A stretch of 64,000 nucleotides of DNA, taken from the NCBI RefSeq assembly GCF_901709675.1, contig NC_051100.1, forward strand, positions 2,666,001 through 2,730,000, written 5' to 3'. This DNA is from Syngnathus acus (taxonomy: Eukaryota > Chordata > Actinopteri > Syngnathiformes > Syngnathidae). A model generated the notes under the pieces. That model did no database searches and was not told where the DNA came from. It saw nothing but the letters and a program-made list of their open reading frames with translations. Positions 1 to 11,981 of this stretch are shown piece by piece; positions within the stretch are counted from its first letter, which is position 1, and the number at the start of each line of letters is the position of its first letter. A program made the translations under genes and the position numbers.

Positions 1-104
1 CATCACACCATTCTCTGTCTTTCTTTTCCCATTTTTTTCAGTTTTGTTTCATGATGGTTAGCATGAATGAATATGGATGTGACCTCTTTCTCCATAATGC
101 TCGA

Positions 105-218
<114 letters not shown>

Positions 219-235
219 AGATACACGCACACACA

Positions 236-2185
236 TGTACGCTAATTATGATTCACACATACATGCATATGCTTTCTCTCCTGACATTTCCCATACATTG
301 AGTTTGACAAATTAAAAATGTCCACATATCTCACCAGTTTACTACATTAATAACCAGCAGGCCCAGATTTGGTCAATTTAATTGCCCTCGCCATATCTTG
401 ACGGATTAATTAGAGAATAGCGATGTAGTGCTAATTTTCCGCAGTTCCTTAGCGACACGTAAGAGACGTTTGCTTTTATGAACAAAAATATGATTGCGCT
501 CAACCTCAATTATGCGTATTAGTGTGGATAATCACGGAGATGAGGAGAACTTGTTGGCGAGTTTAAGACCACAGATACGATTGTTATTTTCAGTGGAGAT
601 AATCATACAATGAAATAAATGAAGTGCTGCCACCATGAGAGAAAAATGGGCTTGCAGGGGGATCAGGTAAAAATAAATAAATGGCTTATCACCGTATATA
701 CATATATAAATGTTCAATTTTGTTTTCAGGAACACGAGGCTTTGAAGAATCACATAACACAGCCCAGATGATTGCTAACACCGCCATCTCAGTCACATCT
801 TTGTCAGTGGTACTTTCCCAGTTGGAACATTCCAAAAAAAAAAAAAAAAAACGTCGAATGAGTGTTATGTGGAGGAGGCCTGCAACATGAGGGAGGGAGG
901 GAGTGGTGTAATTACACATTGTTGCTATCAGCGCCCTTGAACTCTGCTGTTTGTCAAGCCGGTCCAACAATGTAGCCTCTGTGCGATAACGGCCGGCGAG
1001 ATTCGCGCAAGGACGTCGGAGGCCTCGCCGGGGGAAACAAAATGGTGTCGGCTGGCGGTTGAAAAAATGAGCCGGGCATGTCTTGTCAGGCTGCGAATGT
1101 TGTTTGTATACACGTGTGAGAGGTTGAGTCTATGATGGGGTCCAAACTCAGACAAGAATCTCACAAAAAAAAAAAACTCTATATCACAAATGTAAATCAT
1201 GTCCATGCAATGTGATCTGAAGGGTTGACGATGGTGAGATTTAAAAGATGCTCTTGTCCCTTGCTCGCTCGGCTTTTAACGGCTGGCATCCTCCTCCGCC
1301 TCACACTCGGGGAAAGTTCAAAACCCAAATTCCTCTGGCCACCATTTGTTTTCTTTTCCATTGATCACCGAGCAGCTGCTGACGGATTCTCTCACACGCG
1401 CACACACACACACGGCCGCAGTCTTCCTCATATGCCGTCGTCGTCCTCATCACTATGTGTAACACGGCCTTCATCCTTCTTTGTCTCGCCCGGTAATAAA
1501 CGAGACTTGCTCGTAATTGGCCGGCCCGAGACGACATCATCACTCATTCAAGTGTCCGATAATGACACGCACACGCGCACTGGCGCGCGCATGCAGATCC
1601 ATATCATTGATCTGCGCTTCCCCCACCCGTCCTGTCTTTCAGAAGAAACGAGAGGCTAGAGGACGTTGGAGATTTCTCGAGCCACGTCATGTCTCGGTTA
1701 GGACAAATGCACTTGCTGCAAACCCTACTTTTAAAACCTTGACCCAGATTAGAAACTGTCATCTGAAAAGTAAGTAATTTATAGATATACTGTAAATATA
1801 TATTCTTCCGACTCATATTTTTGTTTGTACAAAATAGTATGTTGGCGTAGTATATTTGTGCGGTACGTTTGCGCGGTCCGCCTTGAGGCAGGCTCATCCC
1901 AGTGGCCAAGTAAAGATTGATGTTGCTCATCTTCGGGAATGGCCTCGTAAAAAAGAAAGCACTGCATTGGACGGGGAGGGCTGGCTCTGCCTTGCCGCCG
2001 TCGTCTTTTCTCAATGTTCATTCATGCCTCCTCCTTGCTGCCGTGATATACAGTAGGCCACGTCCTGGCTCGAAGCCACGTCGTCTTTATACACCATGTG
2101 AGCTCTATAGTGAGATCCCCGTCCGAGTCCTTGACAACCCACAATGCATTTCTCCGTCGACACGCCATGCTAGTTCCTCGCCAAC
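236..2185. other. Non-coding stretch, no gene seen
   Basis: No recognisable gene. It contains A-runs at about 833-850 and 1166-1177, a short CpG-rich patch at about 980-1035 and a small CA run near 1402. Open frames are short, overlap on both strands and resemble no family I know. Confidence 0.6.
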
Positions 2186-2575
2186 TATTCACTGTCTTTT
2201 ACTCCATGGTCTCCTTCTTGCTGCCCTTAGTCTCCTCTCAGATGTAAAATTGCCCAGATTTGATACATTTCTATAAAAGACAACAATATACACACAAGCT
2301 ATTTTAACTTAATGTTGTGCTTTAGATCTGGACTGTCCACAATCTCATTCCTGCTGTCCACAGTGTTCACTTGGCTGTTTATTTGCTGCATTCACTCTCC
2401 ACTAAGACATATAATTGCCCCCGTCGTAACTTTTGAGCACAACAATAAACATGAACGCTCACATCCAATTACCGTGTTATTGGTCCTAGTTTTTGGACAC
2501 TACTGCCTTCTACTCCATAGTCTCCACTTTGCTGCAGTCGCCCTTGATCTGCTCGCCGATATAAAATAGTCTCAT
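2186..2575 (+). repeat. Diverged direct repeat, offset about 310 bases
   Basis: The segment around 2199-2262 (ACTCCATGGTCTCC, then a TTGCTGC and GCCCTTAGTCTCCTC stretch and GATGTAAAAT) recurs in altered form around 2509-2573 (ACTCCATAGTCTCC, TTGCTGC, GCCCTTGATCTGCTC, GATATAAAAT). A third weak echo is near 2660-2690. The element family is unknown to me. Confidence 0.45.
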
Positions 2576-3399
2576 CAGCATTTGAGGATACGCGGCTAGA
2601 AATGCCAATCGTAAACACATACGCTAGCTGTTAGCTAAGTCTGTCACTGTGCCTCAACTGCTGTAACAGCCCTTAGTCTCCATACGGATACAATTTCCAC
2701 AGGGACAGCAGACCTTCATTTTTCATTGCTGTTTGTTTGTGTTTGTCATATTGACCGATGTGTTCAATGTTTTTCACAGATTGACATCAAAGTGTGTTCC
2801 AAGCAGGAATTATTTCATTTTTCATGCCGAGACAATTTTTTCCACAGCACTTTGATGCCGACTATAAATGGTCACCATGGCGATACGTTCAATATGTCCA
2901 ACGAGGCCCCTCCGGATAGCTCGCGAGAATTACCATGTTGGAGAGCAAAGACGGATCGAGCGAGGGAGCATAATAATATCCAGTGGTCTGCTTTTCCCCA
3001 AACGGAACGCCCGGACCGCTTATTTCCCATGGTGCCCTTGGCGGGGCAGTCACACCGTTTGCGCTCCCAGCACATCCTCACTTAATTTCGCATTCTTTAA
3101 TATTGCATGAAGCTCATTTAAAGGCGGTGGAACACGCACATGCACACACACACACACGCACGACGCTACAATGGTTCCAACGTAATTCTCCCACCACCAA
3201 GCGCTCTCAAGAGTGTATTTTAGGATGGAGCAGTGGCTTGTGGATTGATGTGGTTACAATCGGTGTCTGAGCATGCGTGTGTTTGTGCGTGTGCAAAACT
3301 GGCACGTGTGTGTGTATAAATGTGTCAGTGCATGTGTGTTAATGGAAGCATATAGTTCCACAAAAAGACATCAGCAAGCATCTTGCCGCCGTTCTCTAA
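2576..3399. other. Non-coding stretch, no gene seen
   Basis: Nothing recognisable apart from a short CA-rich tract near 3138-3160 and GT-rich sequence near 3268-3345. Confidence 0.55.
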
Positions 3400-5280
3400 C
3401 GTCATCAATCACTTCTAGTTCTATTGTCTTCAATACTGAGGAAAGGAAAGTCAAAGTAGGGTTTCAAATTAGGCTAGAAAAAAGAGTTAGGGTTTGACAT
3501 AAAGATTGCAACTAACAACTCACATTCACCAATGATTTACTCTTATAATAATGTTAACATGCTAACAATTCTAACATATAGCCTAGCATGCTGTGCCCAA
3601 ACACAATAGCATAGCTCAATGCTAACTCCGCAACAAGTAATCGTAATAAAAGCCCTCAAAAGTCGAAATAAGAGAACCAAACTTTTTTTTCCCCTCAGCC
3701 GTTTTTACAAGTTAAGCGGATTGTGTGCAGCCATATTGATTTTATTTTCTCGCGCGTTCGGGCCGTGGCGCCGACAAAATGAGGTCTGGCCCGGAGGTTT
3801 ATGTCCTCGCCGCCGTTAGACGGAAACGTGAGCCGAGGCTTCGGCCGGCCTTTTATTGTAAACGCGCTCCCTGTAGATGGTCGGAAAGTGTCTGTTTTCC
3901 TGCCGATAGGAGGGGAATTAAATATGAAGGCTATCAGCGGATGGGCAGGAAGACTCCAAACGAGTGCTCAGGGACAGTTTCCCATTATTGTCATCTATTA
4001 TGGCCGACAGATAGTCATTCTGCACGTCCATTACGGCATTGGTGGCAGGCGGAAGGCCTTTTTTTCTGGAAAAGCAGTTAAGTGCGAGAAAAAGCAGCAT
4101 CGGGGCCAAGTTGGCTGAAACGATTGATAAACATTCATAATTTATGCAGAAAATGAGACAATACGGCCGAGTGGCGCAGTGCTGCACTCATGCCAGGATG
4201 TCACCAAATAAACAGCTGCTTTCCGCTACATTAAACTGTACTCAAACACACGCGTGTTGCTCAGAGTGTTTGACTTTACTTGCTGAAAGGCAGGGGATTC
4301 AAAGTAAGGTTTCAAGCCGGGGTTAGGTTTCCAAACAAAATCTTATTTAATTTCTTACGTAATTCATTAATTAATTGTATCTCCATTTTCTAATGTAGGT
4401 TTAAGTTTGGATAAATCAGGGATTTATTTGGGTTGTTTTTAAATTGGGGTTTTAAGGCCAAATTGGGAGATCAAATCAGGGTTTTAAGTCATAGTTGGGG
4501 TTTGAAATCAGGGTGCAAAGTCTAGGAAATGTTTGAGATTACTGTTTCAAGTTTGGGTTTGATATGAGGGTTTTCAAAATGGAGTTGGGGCTTCAAATTG
4601 AGTTTTCAAGACAGATTACAGTTTTGAGTAAGAGTTGTGGTTTTAAGTCAATGTTAGGGTTTCAAATTATGGTATCGAGTTAGGGATGGGATTTGAAATG
4701 ATCTTTTCTAGCCTGTCGAACCATCCACCGTGACCTCCGAGTGTTGCCAGGCGATGACTAAACTAAGCAGAGCAGCTGCTTTACTCCCACATTTTACTTC
4801 TCTTGTGTGGTTCAGTGTTGGACTTGGCTTCTTGGAAACACTGTGAATCCACACCTAGCGCCAGGAGAACCAAAACCGGCAGGATGCTTCCTGGTCCACA
4901 AGCTCCAGCTGTCTTCCTCTGCTAGCTTAATAACTACTAGCTTAGTGACTAGCCTAGCTTCCCGCTGCCACTGTGGTGCGAGTGTGAATAATGGAGCCGC
5001 TGGCTGTAAATGTCAGGCCTTTAAATCAACACAGTGCAGCCAGCAGAGAAGACAAGTCTTCATCACAGTTTCAAGTACGCTGACTTTATTTACTTACTGT
5101 GTGTATATGTGTGTCGTTATAAATCACGACGCGAAACACACCGATATGCACAGAACAAGGGCAAGACGGCTCGGCTTGTTTGTTTTTTTTAAACTAGGTT
5201 TAGGATTTCAAATTAAGGGGTAAAATGAGGACTAGGGTTTCAAGTTAGGGTTTGAAACCTGATTTAGGGATTCCAATGAG
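3400..5280 (+). repeat. Degenerate GGGTTT-type repeat field
   Basis: Scattered, heavily diverged units of the form AGGGTTTCAAATTAGGG. They are densest at 4305-4720 and return at 5190-5280; weaker copies are at 3455-3500. Unit spacing is roughly 20-35 bases. The units resemble vertebrate telomeric TTAGGG only loosely, and the constant core is GGGTTT(C/G)AA. Related sequence lies at 53815-53890, and in inverse orientation at 62470-62590. The stretch between 4730 and 5190 shows no gene. Confidence 0.6.
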
Positions 5281-6398
5281 TTCTTCCTGTCCTGCGATGA
5301 CGGGTTTTAATCCGAATGCGCCTCACAAACACGTGCTGTGAAGTGTGAAGAGCAGCACGTGCGTGTTCAACTGTCAAGTAGAGCTTTGACGCCGAGCCCA
5401 TGCCGAGAGAACGCACAATGCTTGGCCCGCGTTGGACTTTCCCAGGGAGCTGACTTTTCCCCACGGAGGAAACAGCATCAGCTGCTGACATTCCGGAGCT
5501 CACCTAGCGTCGCATAGCCACTAGGCTGGCCCTGAGCCTTGCTTTCAACCCTTTGGGTTGAAGCGGCCTTGCCAGACAGACAGGTTGGCAAAATAATAAT
5601 AATAATAATAATAATTGGAAGAGTGGCCTGAGGGGGTGAAGCAATCGGCGTGTTTGAGTGACACAGCAGATTCTCAAGTGTCGTTTGGCTGGAGGAAATG
5701 TGAGGGAAGTCGAAGAAAAAGCTTGACAGCAGACATGAGGCTCAGTCAGGGGAAATGTCAATCAGCAACATGAAAACTAGACATGCACACTTTTTTTTGT
5801 AAACTGTACAAAGTATACAAACCAAAAAATGGACGCCTGCCTGAAATTAATGCCTGGTTACAAATGTAATAAAACATTACAAAAGTATACCAAAAATATG
5901 TTATTTATTTTAATTTTTTTGTATAATTATGAAGGATTATATTGTTAAAAATCAAAACCAATATTACAAAAAATAGCATTATTTTCCTATTTAAAAAATT
6001 CCCAATTGTAAATTTAAGTACATTTCATCCCACCATACGTGGAAGTAATACAGCAAGAGTGTATTTTGCAGGTAGATGTGGTCTGGTTGTGTGTGTTGAT
6101 GGTGGGGGGCGGGGGTGTGGAGGGGACAAAATGGAGAATGTTTTGAATTATACATTCCTGCCATGAGTGACAAATGGAGAGAAGGATTCGTCATAAATCA
6201 CAAGCAGCCCAACACAAAGTGCTTGCTCGGCAGCAGCCTGAAATTTAGTGTTTGCTTCGTCTGCAAACGCCACGATTGTGCCTGTGCGTGCGCGCAAGCG
6301 TGCGTGTGTGTGTGTGTGCGCTGACGTAGTAGTGCTCAGCAAAGTTAGCCAATTAGCCGGCTAACATACAGTTCATTTTTGTGGCTTTTAACAATCTT
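5281..6398. other. Non-coding stretch with AT-rich block
   Basis: No gene recognised. It contains an (AAT)n run at 5591-5616, an AT-rich block at about 5780-6010 and a short GT run near 6303-6320. Confidence 0.55.
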
Positions 6399-6466
6399 TT
6401 CCTTCCTTCCTTCCTTCCTTCCTTCCTTCCTTCCTTCCTTCCTTCCTTCCTTCCTTCCTTCCTTCC
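6399..6466 (+). repeat. (TTCC)n tetranucleotide microsatellite
   Basis: About 17 uninterrupted TTCC units. Confidence 0.97.
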
Positions 6467-7264
6467 ATATTAAGCTTGTTAAGTGCATGCAAAGCGATGA
6501 GCAACTGCGTCAAGCATACAGACATCTGCATTCCATATAATCTCATATTTATTTCATATAGATAAGCAAACCCAAAGAAGACAGTCTTTGTATATTGGAG
6601 ACGTGGAGATTCCGAAGAGACGCATCGGGGATCAACGGGAGTGTTGACTAAGCATCTGCGAGTAAATAAATAACCTCAACCGCATGCGTGGATCTTCCCG
6701 GCTTCAACCAGGAGGCCGCCCGCTATCAAACATTTTGTTTGGTGCGGCGCTAATATCAGCGTTTTTCCTTCTTCTTTTACGTTACCTGTAATGGCATTCT
6801 TATTGATCGGCTGCTTAATGGTCGGCCTCATATACTGGATGGTGTTCATTTAAAGTAGAAATGAATAATGGCCGTCTGAAGCAAAGCCATAAAACCTCGC
6901 ATGTATGTGCGTGCGTGTCCATGTGTGTGCGTTTTCATCGTCATTGAGATGTGGAAGCGGAAAGAAGGGGAAAAGGGATGGAGTTTTTCATTTGCAGAAT
7001 ATCGTGAGGTTGGGAAGGAGCGGGGGGTGGGAAGACTTTAAGAACGTGGGCAATAAAAACTAATTTACCCTCGCAAACAGAATTTGTACTAAAGTATTTC
7101 TGCAAACGCAAAGCATTTCGCCTCCGAACGCTCGTTCATCACTTCTATGCGTTGGCAAACAACTCCCCCCCCCCCCACTGCCTGCCTCCCCTCCTTCGTC
7201 CTGCTCCCTCTTAGGTCATCAACCGGAGAAACCACAACAAAAGGGGATCGGGCGGGTAGTGGCG

Positions 7265-7400
7265 GGGGGCCGGCGTTGGCGCGGTGACCTTGGCTGTGAC
7301 ATCATGTGGCGGCAGAAAGAAATGAAGCCATTAGGCCGAGGCAGCGCTCGGCCATAAATCAGACTGTTTCCAATAAGCTGCCTTAATGGTCATCCATCAC
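7265..7400. promoter_or_regulatory. Candidate conserved non-coding element
   Basis: A stretch of mixed composition without repeats or open frame. It carries CATTAG, a CGGCCATAAATCA block and CCTTAATGG, words typical of developmental enhancers. It includes the PBX-HOX-type decamer at 7352-7361. The call rests on texture and that motif only. The surrounding 6467-7264 and 7401-7730 show no gene. Confidence 0.3.
7352..7361 (-). promoter_or_regulatory. PBX-HOX-type motif TGATTTATGG
   Basis: CCATAAATCA on the + strand reads TGATTTATGG on the other strand, a match to the composite site bound by PBX with posterior-group HOX proteins. It is one of five exact copies noticed in the window. Binding is inferred. 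Confidence 0.4.
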
Positions 7401-7731
7401 CCCCGCCAGCCTGCGCCCTCCGCGCCCAACCGCCTGGGGAACGGCCGCTGGGACGCGGGGAATGGGGTCGGGTAATAACGGCGGGGAGCTGCGCGGGGGC
7501 GGGCTCTGTCCAGGTAGACTCTACGGGATACGCTCGGAGAGGGAAAACACGGCCGTGGTTAGACGGCAGAATGAAGGATGAGGTCGAAAATGGGAGGCGA
7601 GGGGGATCGAGAGGTGAGCCGAAATGGAGGGATGGGGGTAGTAGAAGAGGCGACCGTGCAAAAACTGCCATTGAGAAACAAAAGTAAGACATGAGGAATA
7701 TGACTTCCTTTAAATGTTTAGCCTAAAAACC

Positions 7732-7957
7732 CATCCGTCTATCCAGCTGTTCATCTGCACATCCATCTTTTAGTCGATTCAGATGGACAGCCGCAATTCT
7801 ATGGTTGGCTGGATGGATGATGGATGGACGGACAGAAAAAAAAACACTACTGTAAGAAGCATCAACCTTCAAGCGGGTTGACAGTTGGATGATGGATGGA
7901 CAGATGACTAATAATTGAAGAAAGCAGTCGGACGGATGGACGGATTGGATGGATGTC
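7732..7957. repeat. Degenerate TCCA/TGGA repeat with mirrored halves
   Basis: The left part (7732-7770) is rich in ATCCATC/TCATC words. The right parts (7810-7835 and 7888-7957) are rich in GGATGGA/GGACGGA words, the reverse complement. The block could fold on itself. It is a decayed tetranucleotide satellite. Confidence 0.7.
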
Positions 7958-10129
7958 AGAAAATGCCGCGCCACTGGCTTAGGAAACGGCCGTTACACAA
8001 CAACAACAGAAAATTCATCTCTGTGACTTTTTCCTCAGGTTTTCCACTCGTTACCATTTTGGTGGCTTCCAAACCCAATGACAGCATTTTATAAATGGTG
8101 GCGTTTAACGACATGAGCTAACACTCGTTCCGACAATTAGAGGGAAATTGCCGCAGTTAGTCAAAGTGCATCGAAGGAGGAGAAGAAGAAGATCACACGG
8201 AAACATTGGCGGTGCAGCCAAACCCGGGCGTCGCGGTCGCCAAGCGGGACCTCGGGAATGACTTCACACGCTGCGTTTCAGCACATACACTTTGCGTCGA
8301 AAGCTTTTTGGGCTAAGCGAGCTGCATCCGGATCCTTCACAGCAGGACTGGGAAAAAGTTGATGCTCGAGGGCCAAGTTGGATTTGTAATGCCAAACATT
8401 TGGCTTGGTCAATGAAAGAGATCATGATAAAGTAACAATTCATTCCTGTGTTTTAAAGTAATTTGTGTAATCATTATAAATTATCCAATGTTTTTTTTAC
8501 TCTATTATCTGCAACATATTGCTGATTCAGTTATTTCATTAAAACATTATGAGTGAAAAAAACTATATGTGAAATTATTATTGATTTCTAGTATATTATT
8601 TAGAATGGTTTGTTCAGTCTAAATAATATACTTCCAAATAAAAAGGTTCCAGAAAATGTAAGAAATGTATCTAAAATATTAATATCATTTCAATAAATTC
8701 ATTTTATAATTTTATGTTAATATTTACAGTAAAGAGACCAACTAATTATTTGACAGTATTGTCTGTTTTTATGTATAAATTCATTTAGTTGACTTTTTTT
8801 TAATTATTAACAATAAATGAAAGAATTCCTCCACAAAATAACCTAATCTGTACTTTTGTGCAGCACTGCACCACTGTGGATGTGTATGTACCTTTCCAAC
8901 ATGTCTGAAAACACAGAAAAATAATGTGCGAAAAAGTCTGCCGATACAGAACACTGGCCAAATGATTTTTTGTGAGCCTTAGCTGGGGTATGATCCATCA
9001 TGCAAAATGAGCCCTCAAATTGGGATTATGGACGCAAAAAAATGTTATAATAAATATTATATTATACATCAGCCTACTCTTGCCTTTGTGACATTGAGAG
9101 GTTACCTGTGTGATGTGAAAACGACCCTTTTTGAAGGACACACTCTTGCACACGTACACACACACCGGGGACCCAAGGTGGCCCCTCTCAGCTGGTACCA
9201 AGCCCCATATGCTTCACAGACTCCCGTTATTATTGTTGTTTGGCTCATTTGACATGTGGACCCATGACAGTGTCCAGAACCCCTTCTGAGCTGCATGTGT
9301 GTGCAGCCACACTGTTCAGCCAAGATGGCGCAATAATGAGCAAGATGGTGACTTTAGCATAATTCATGTCAAATGTTGATTCGTGTGACATTCAACTTTA
9401 ATATACTGATCGTCTCAGATGAGACAATAACACATGACAAATAAAGTCACCAACAACTTTCTTTTGAACTTTTGTACTTAAATTAATCAAAGATGATCTT
9501 TTATATGATTGATACATCTGGATCCAATATTGGTGTCACTGTTGGATTTAATGCCAATTTTGATTATTAAATCGGGTTTCACATGCAATATTTTTCACCA
9601 AGTGTTTTGATGATCACATAATGTCTCAATTGTGGTACCCTCAATATTTTGGTATTTTTGTGACGCATCTGTGTGTATCATTATTGATATTAGAATTATT
9701 CCAAAAAATAGCACAGCAGGAGTTTCTCTGCAATTCCCACCTCGAGTTTGGGCTGTCATCAGTGCAGGAACGTATTGTGGGAGACATCATCAGCTATCCA
9801 CTTGAGGCCTGGCTGGCGGACATTGTGCAGGCGTGGTGCGGAAAAACAGGAAAAGGGGAAGGCTTGCCTGTTAAAAAGCCAGAATGACATTTATATGAAT
9901 ATTTACATTTGTTCACAGCTGTTCCTTGCGGAGTAGTAGCACTCCCCAGCTAGTAGAAAGGTCACAGCGCAGTTTTTACTAGCTTAGCATGCATATAAAA
10001 ATCTTTGTTTGGATCAAATGCTTCTCCTTCCTCTTCTAATGTAATCTCACAAACGGCAGTTCAAATGAGGTTTATATAAGGAGGGGTTATGGTGGGGTAA
10101 TCGCTGGTAAGCGCATGTTTATTTACAAT
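7958..10129. other. Non-coding, largely AT-rich
   Basis: No gene recognised. The stretch 8440-8830 is strongly AT-rich and contains the perfect inverted repeat listed at 8590-8632. Confidence 0.55.
8590..8632. repeat. Perfect 15-bp inverted repeat with 13-nt loop
   Basis: AGTATATTATTTAGA at 8590-8604 is the exact reverse complement of TCTAAATAATATACT at 8618-8632. It lies in AT-rich DNA with no neighbouring gene. It may be the end of a small mobile element or simply an AT-rich cruciform. Confidence 0.75.
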
Positions 10130-10375
10130 TAGATGGAATGCTAACATGCTAACAGTTGGTATGCTAATGTGTGCAACTTGGGCAGAGAAAGAACAGAGGT
10201 TAATATCGATATTAGACCTTGCTATGTCTCTCATCATTTCAGATGGAAAGTGCTAAAATGCTAACATGCTAGTTGTTAATGTGCAAGCAGGTCGCTAATG
10301 CATAAAATAGTGCAACATGAGTGAGGAAAGCACTATGAATGGGAAACAAAAATGCTAACATGCTAGCAATTAAAT
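10130..10375 (+). repeat. Spaced ATGCTAACATGCTA motif cluster
   Basis: ATGCTAACATGCTA occurs near 10138, 10257 and 10351, about 95-120 bases apart. A similar cluster is at 3550-3625. Motifs of this kind are common in fish non-coding DNA; I know of no function. Confidence 0.55.
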
Positions 10376-10497
10376 GATGCAGATATAATATTATGACCCA
10401 AATCCCACCTTTCTTCAAATGTAGGCATCATTCAGCCTTGGAAAGCGCACCACCCCCTCAACAAGCCTCCTTCTTTCTCTCTTTTCTCAAAATGGCT

Positions 10498-10507
10498 CCA
10501 TAAATCA
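10498..10507 (-). promoter_or_regulatory. PBX-HOX-type motif TGATTTATGG
   Basis: Exact copy of the decamer on the minus strand, first of the pair in the candidate element. Confidence 0.4.
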
Positions 10508-10643
10508 CGAGGCTAGATGTAATCTGCAGTGTCCAGAATGTGAGGGGCGAGGCCGGCCAGCATAATGCGAGCAGTCCTCCATTGTCATTCAGCTGCATGC
10601 AGCAGCAGCAGCCCGAGTCTGATAAGAGTGCGCTGAGAGAGGG

Positions 10644-10653
10644 CCATAAATCA
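10644..10653 (-). promoter_or_regulatory. PBX-HOX-type motif TGATTTATGG
   Basis: Second exact copy in the same candidate element, 146 bases from the first, within an identical 14-base context. Confidence 0.4.
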
Positions 10654-10700
10654 CGAGCTGTGCCAACGCTTACTCCTCTCATCTCAGCGTGGGATTGGGG

Positions 10701-11863
10701 GGTATGGTCACACACACACATGGAAATGTGTGACAGGACCAGATTGGTCTTCAAAGTTGCTTGTGACCTTCACCAAATCAACACTGCACTGCGTCCATTC
10801 ATAATAATGACGAGGTTGCACTTAAAATATGTCGAATTTTTCGGGGATTATTTTTACACACCTATATTATTCTAATATTGAAAGGTGTCTTTCTATTCGT
10901 ATATTTATTGCTGTTATTTGATAAGTGGATTTAAATATTTGATTAAATTCAAATGCTATCATTTCAAAGCATAGGTCACGATTTTGAGTCTACGTTCACT
11001 TTTCAATCAGATGACTTCCCAATTGGAATACATCTTGAGTCGCTCTTCATCACCAAAGAGCAACCAATAATGATTTTTGTGTCAGCTCTCACTCTCAAGC
11101 CTCCATTCAGTTGGCCTTATTCATATGCTAAAGGCCTTAGCGCACCAGCGCGGCCCCTTTGGCTGGGCCCACTGTGAGCTCCGTGTTAACACGTGTAATC
11201 CCCCATTAACGCCCGGATGAGACAACGTATCCCACATTCCCGCTCACTCGTACCCCCTCTTGGGATTAGCCCGGGGGGCTGCTGGCTAGCAATGTTCTGT
11301 AGACCCCCCCCACCCACCACCATCGGCACCCTCCTCCACATCCCTGGAGTTTGACTTTGGGATCAAGGAGGCTAAGTGTGTTTGCCTGGAGGATTTCACT
11401 GATTATGTGCTATGAGAGGCTGTTTACCAGATTTGCATTCATTGAGAGCCAAAAGGGCTTGTTTGGATTTGCACATTATACTATACAACAACAGTAAACA
11501 GAAAAATCACTTCAGCGTTTTATCGAGCGGCACACATCATGACATCAGCGAATCCTTCGCATGTTGCCGTGGTTCCATCACGTCTGCAGGAGGGGCTTTT
11601 TTTTTTTTTTTACATCCCAGTCTGAGGCCTCGCTGGCTCGCACATTTTGTACTCGGGAGGATTTTCAAAGGCAACACAAGTGCGAGAAATGTTTGCGACA
11701 TTGTGGCGAGCTGCTTTTTATATCTGTTCCCAAAAAATAAAAGTCACGTTTCTTGAAAATCAGCAAATTCCTTGTGCTCTCCGGGAATGTGAATTGGTTG
11801 AAAACTGAGGACAATTACAAGAAGAATAAAAATCCGGGGGAGCGGGGGGGGGGGTGACTAGGA
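10701..11863. other. Non-coding stretch; possible conserved element at 11100-11420
   Basis: No gene recognised. The part at 11100-11420 has mixed, non-repetitive texture (CCCATTAACGCCCGG, GGGATTAGCC) that could be a conserved element. A T-run lies at 11598-11611. Confidence 0.4.
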
Positions 11864-11981
11864 AAATAAACATCTCGTCTAACAAATGTTCTTTACATAA
11901 CACACGTCCTGTGAAGTCCAGCCAGCATTCTGCCCTCCTCCTGATAATTCGTGCCTGACCAGTTTTGGAGTTTGCACCTTG
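11864..11981 (+). repeat. 118-bp duplicated segment, copy 1
   Basis: Matches 26356-26473 at 116 of 118 positions, in the same orientation and without gaps; the two differences are G/C in the ACACGTCCTG stretch and A/C in the CCAGCATTCTG stretch. The flanking sequences do not match. There are no obvious terminal inverted repeats or target duplications, and no family is recognised. A minus-strand frame is open through both copies, but both differences change the encoded residue, so coding is not supported. Confidence 0.95.

Larger units (their letters stand above)
10480..10700. promoter_or_regulatory. Candidate conserved non-coding element with twin PBX-HOX motifs
   Basis: Mixed-composition stretch without repeats. 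The 14-mer CCATAAATCACGAG occurs at 10498-10511 and again at 10644-10657 in the same orientation, and both copies contain the PBX-HOX-type decamer. Between them are TGTCATTCAGCTGCATGC and a short CAG run. This is the most enhancer-like block in the first 20 kb. The call is inferred from motifs. Confidence 0.4.

Noticed and set aside
9621-9887. 88-residue frame as a hypothetical gene
   Set aside because: No start context, splice partner or family resemblance; the length is unremarkable for non-coding DNA.
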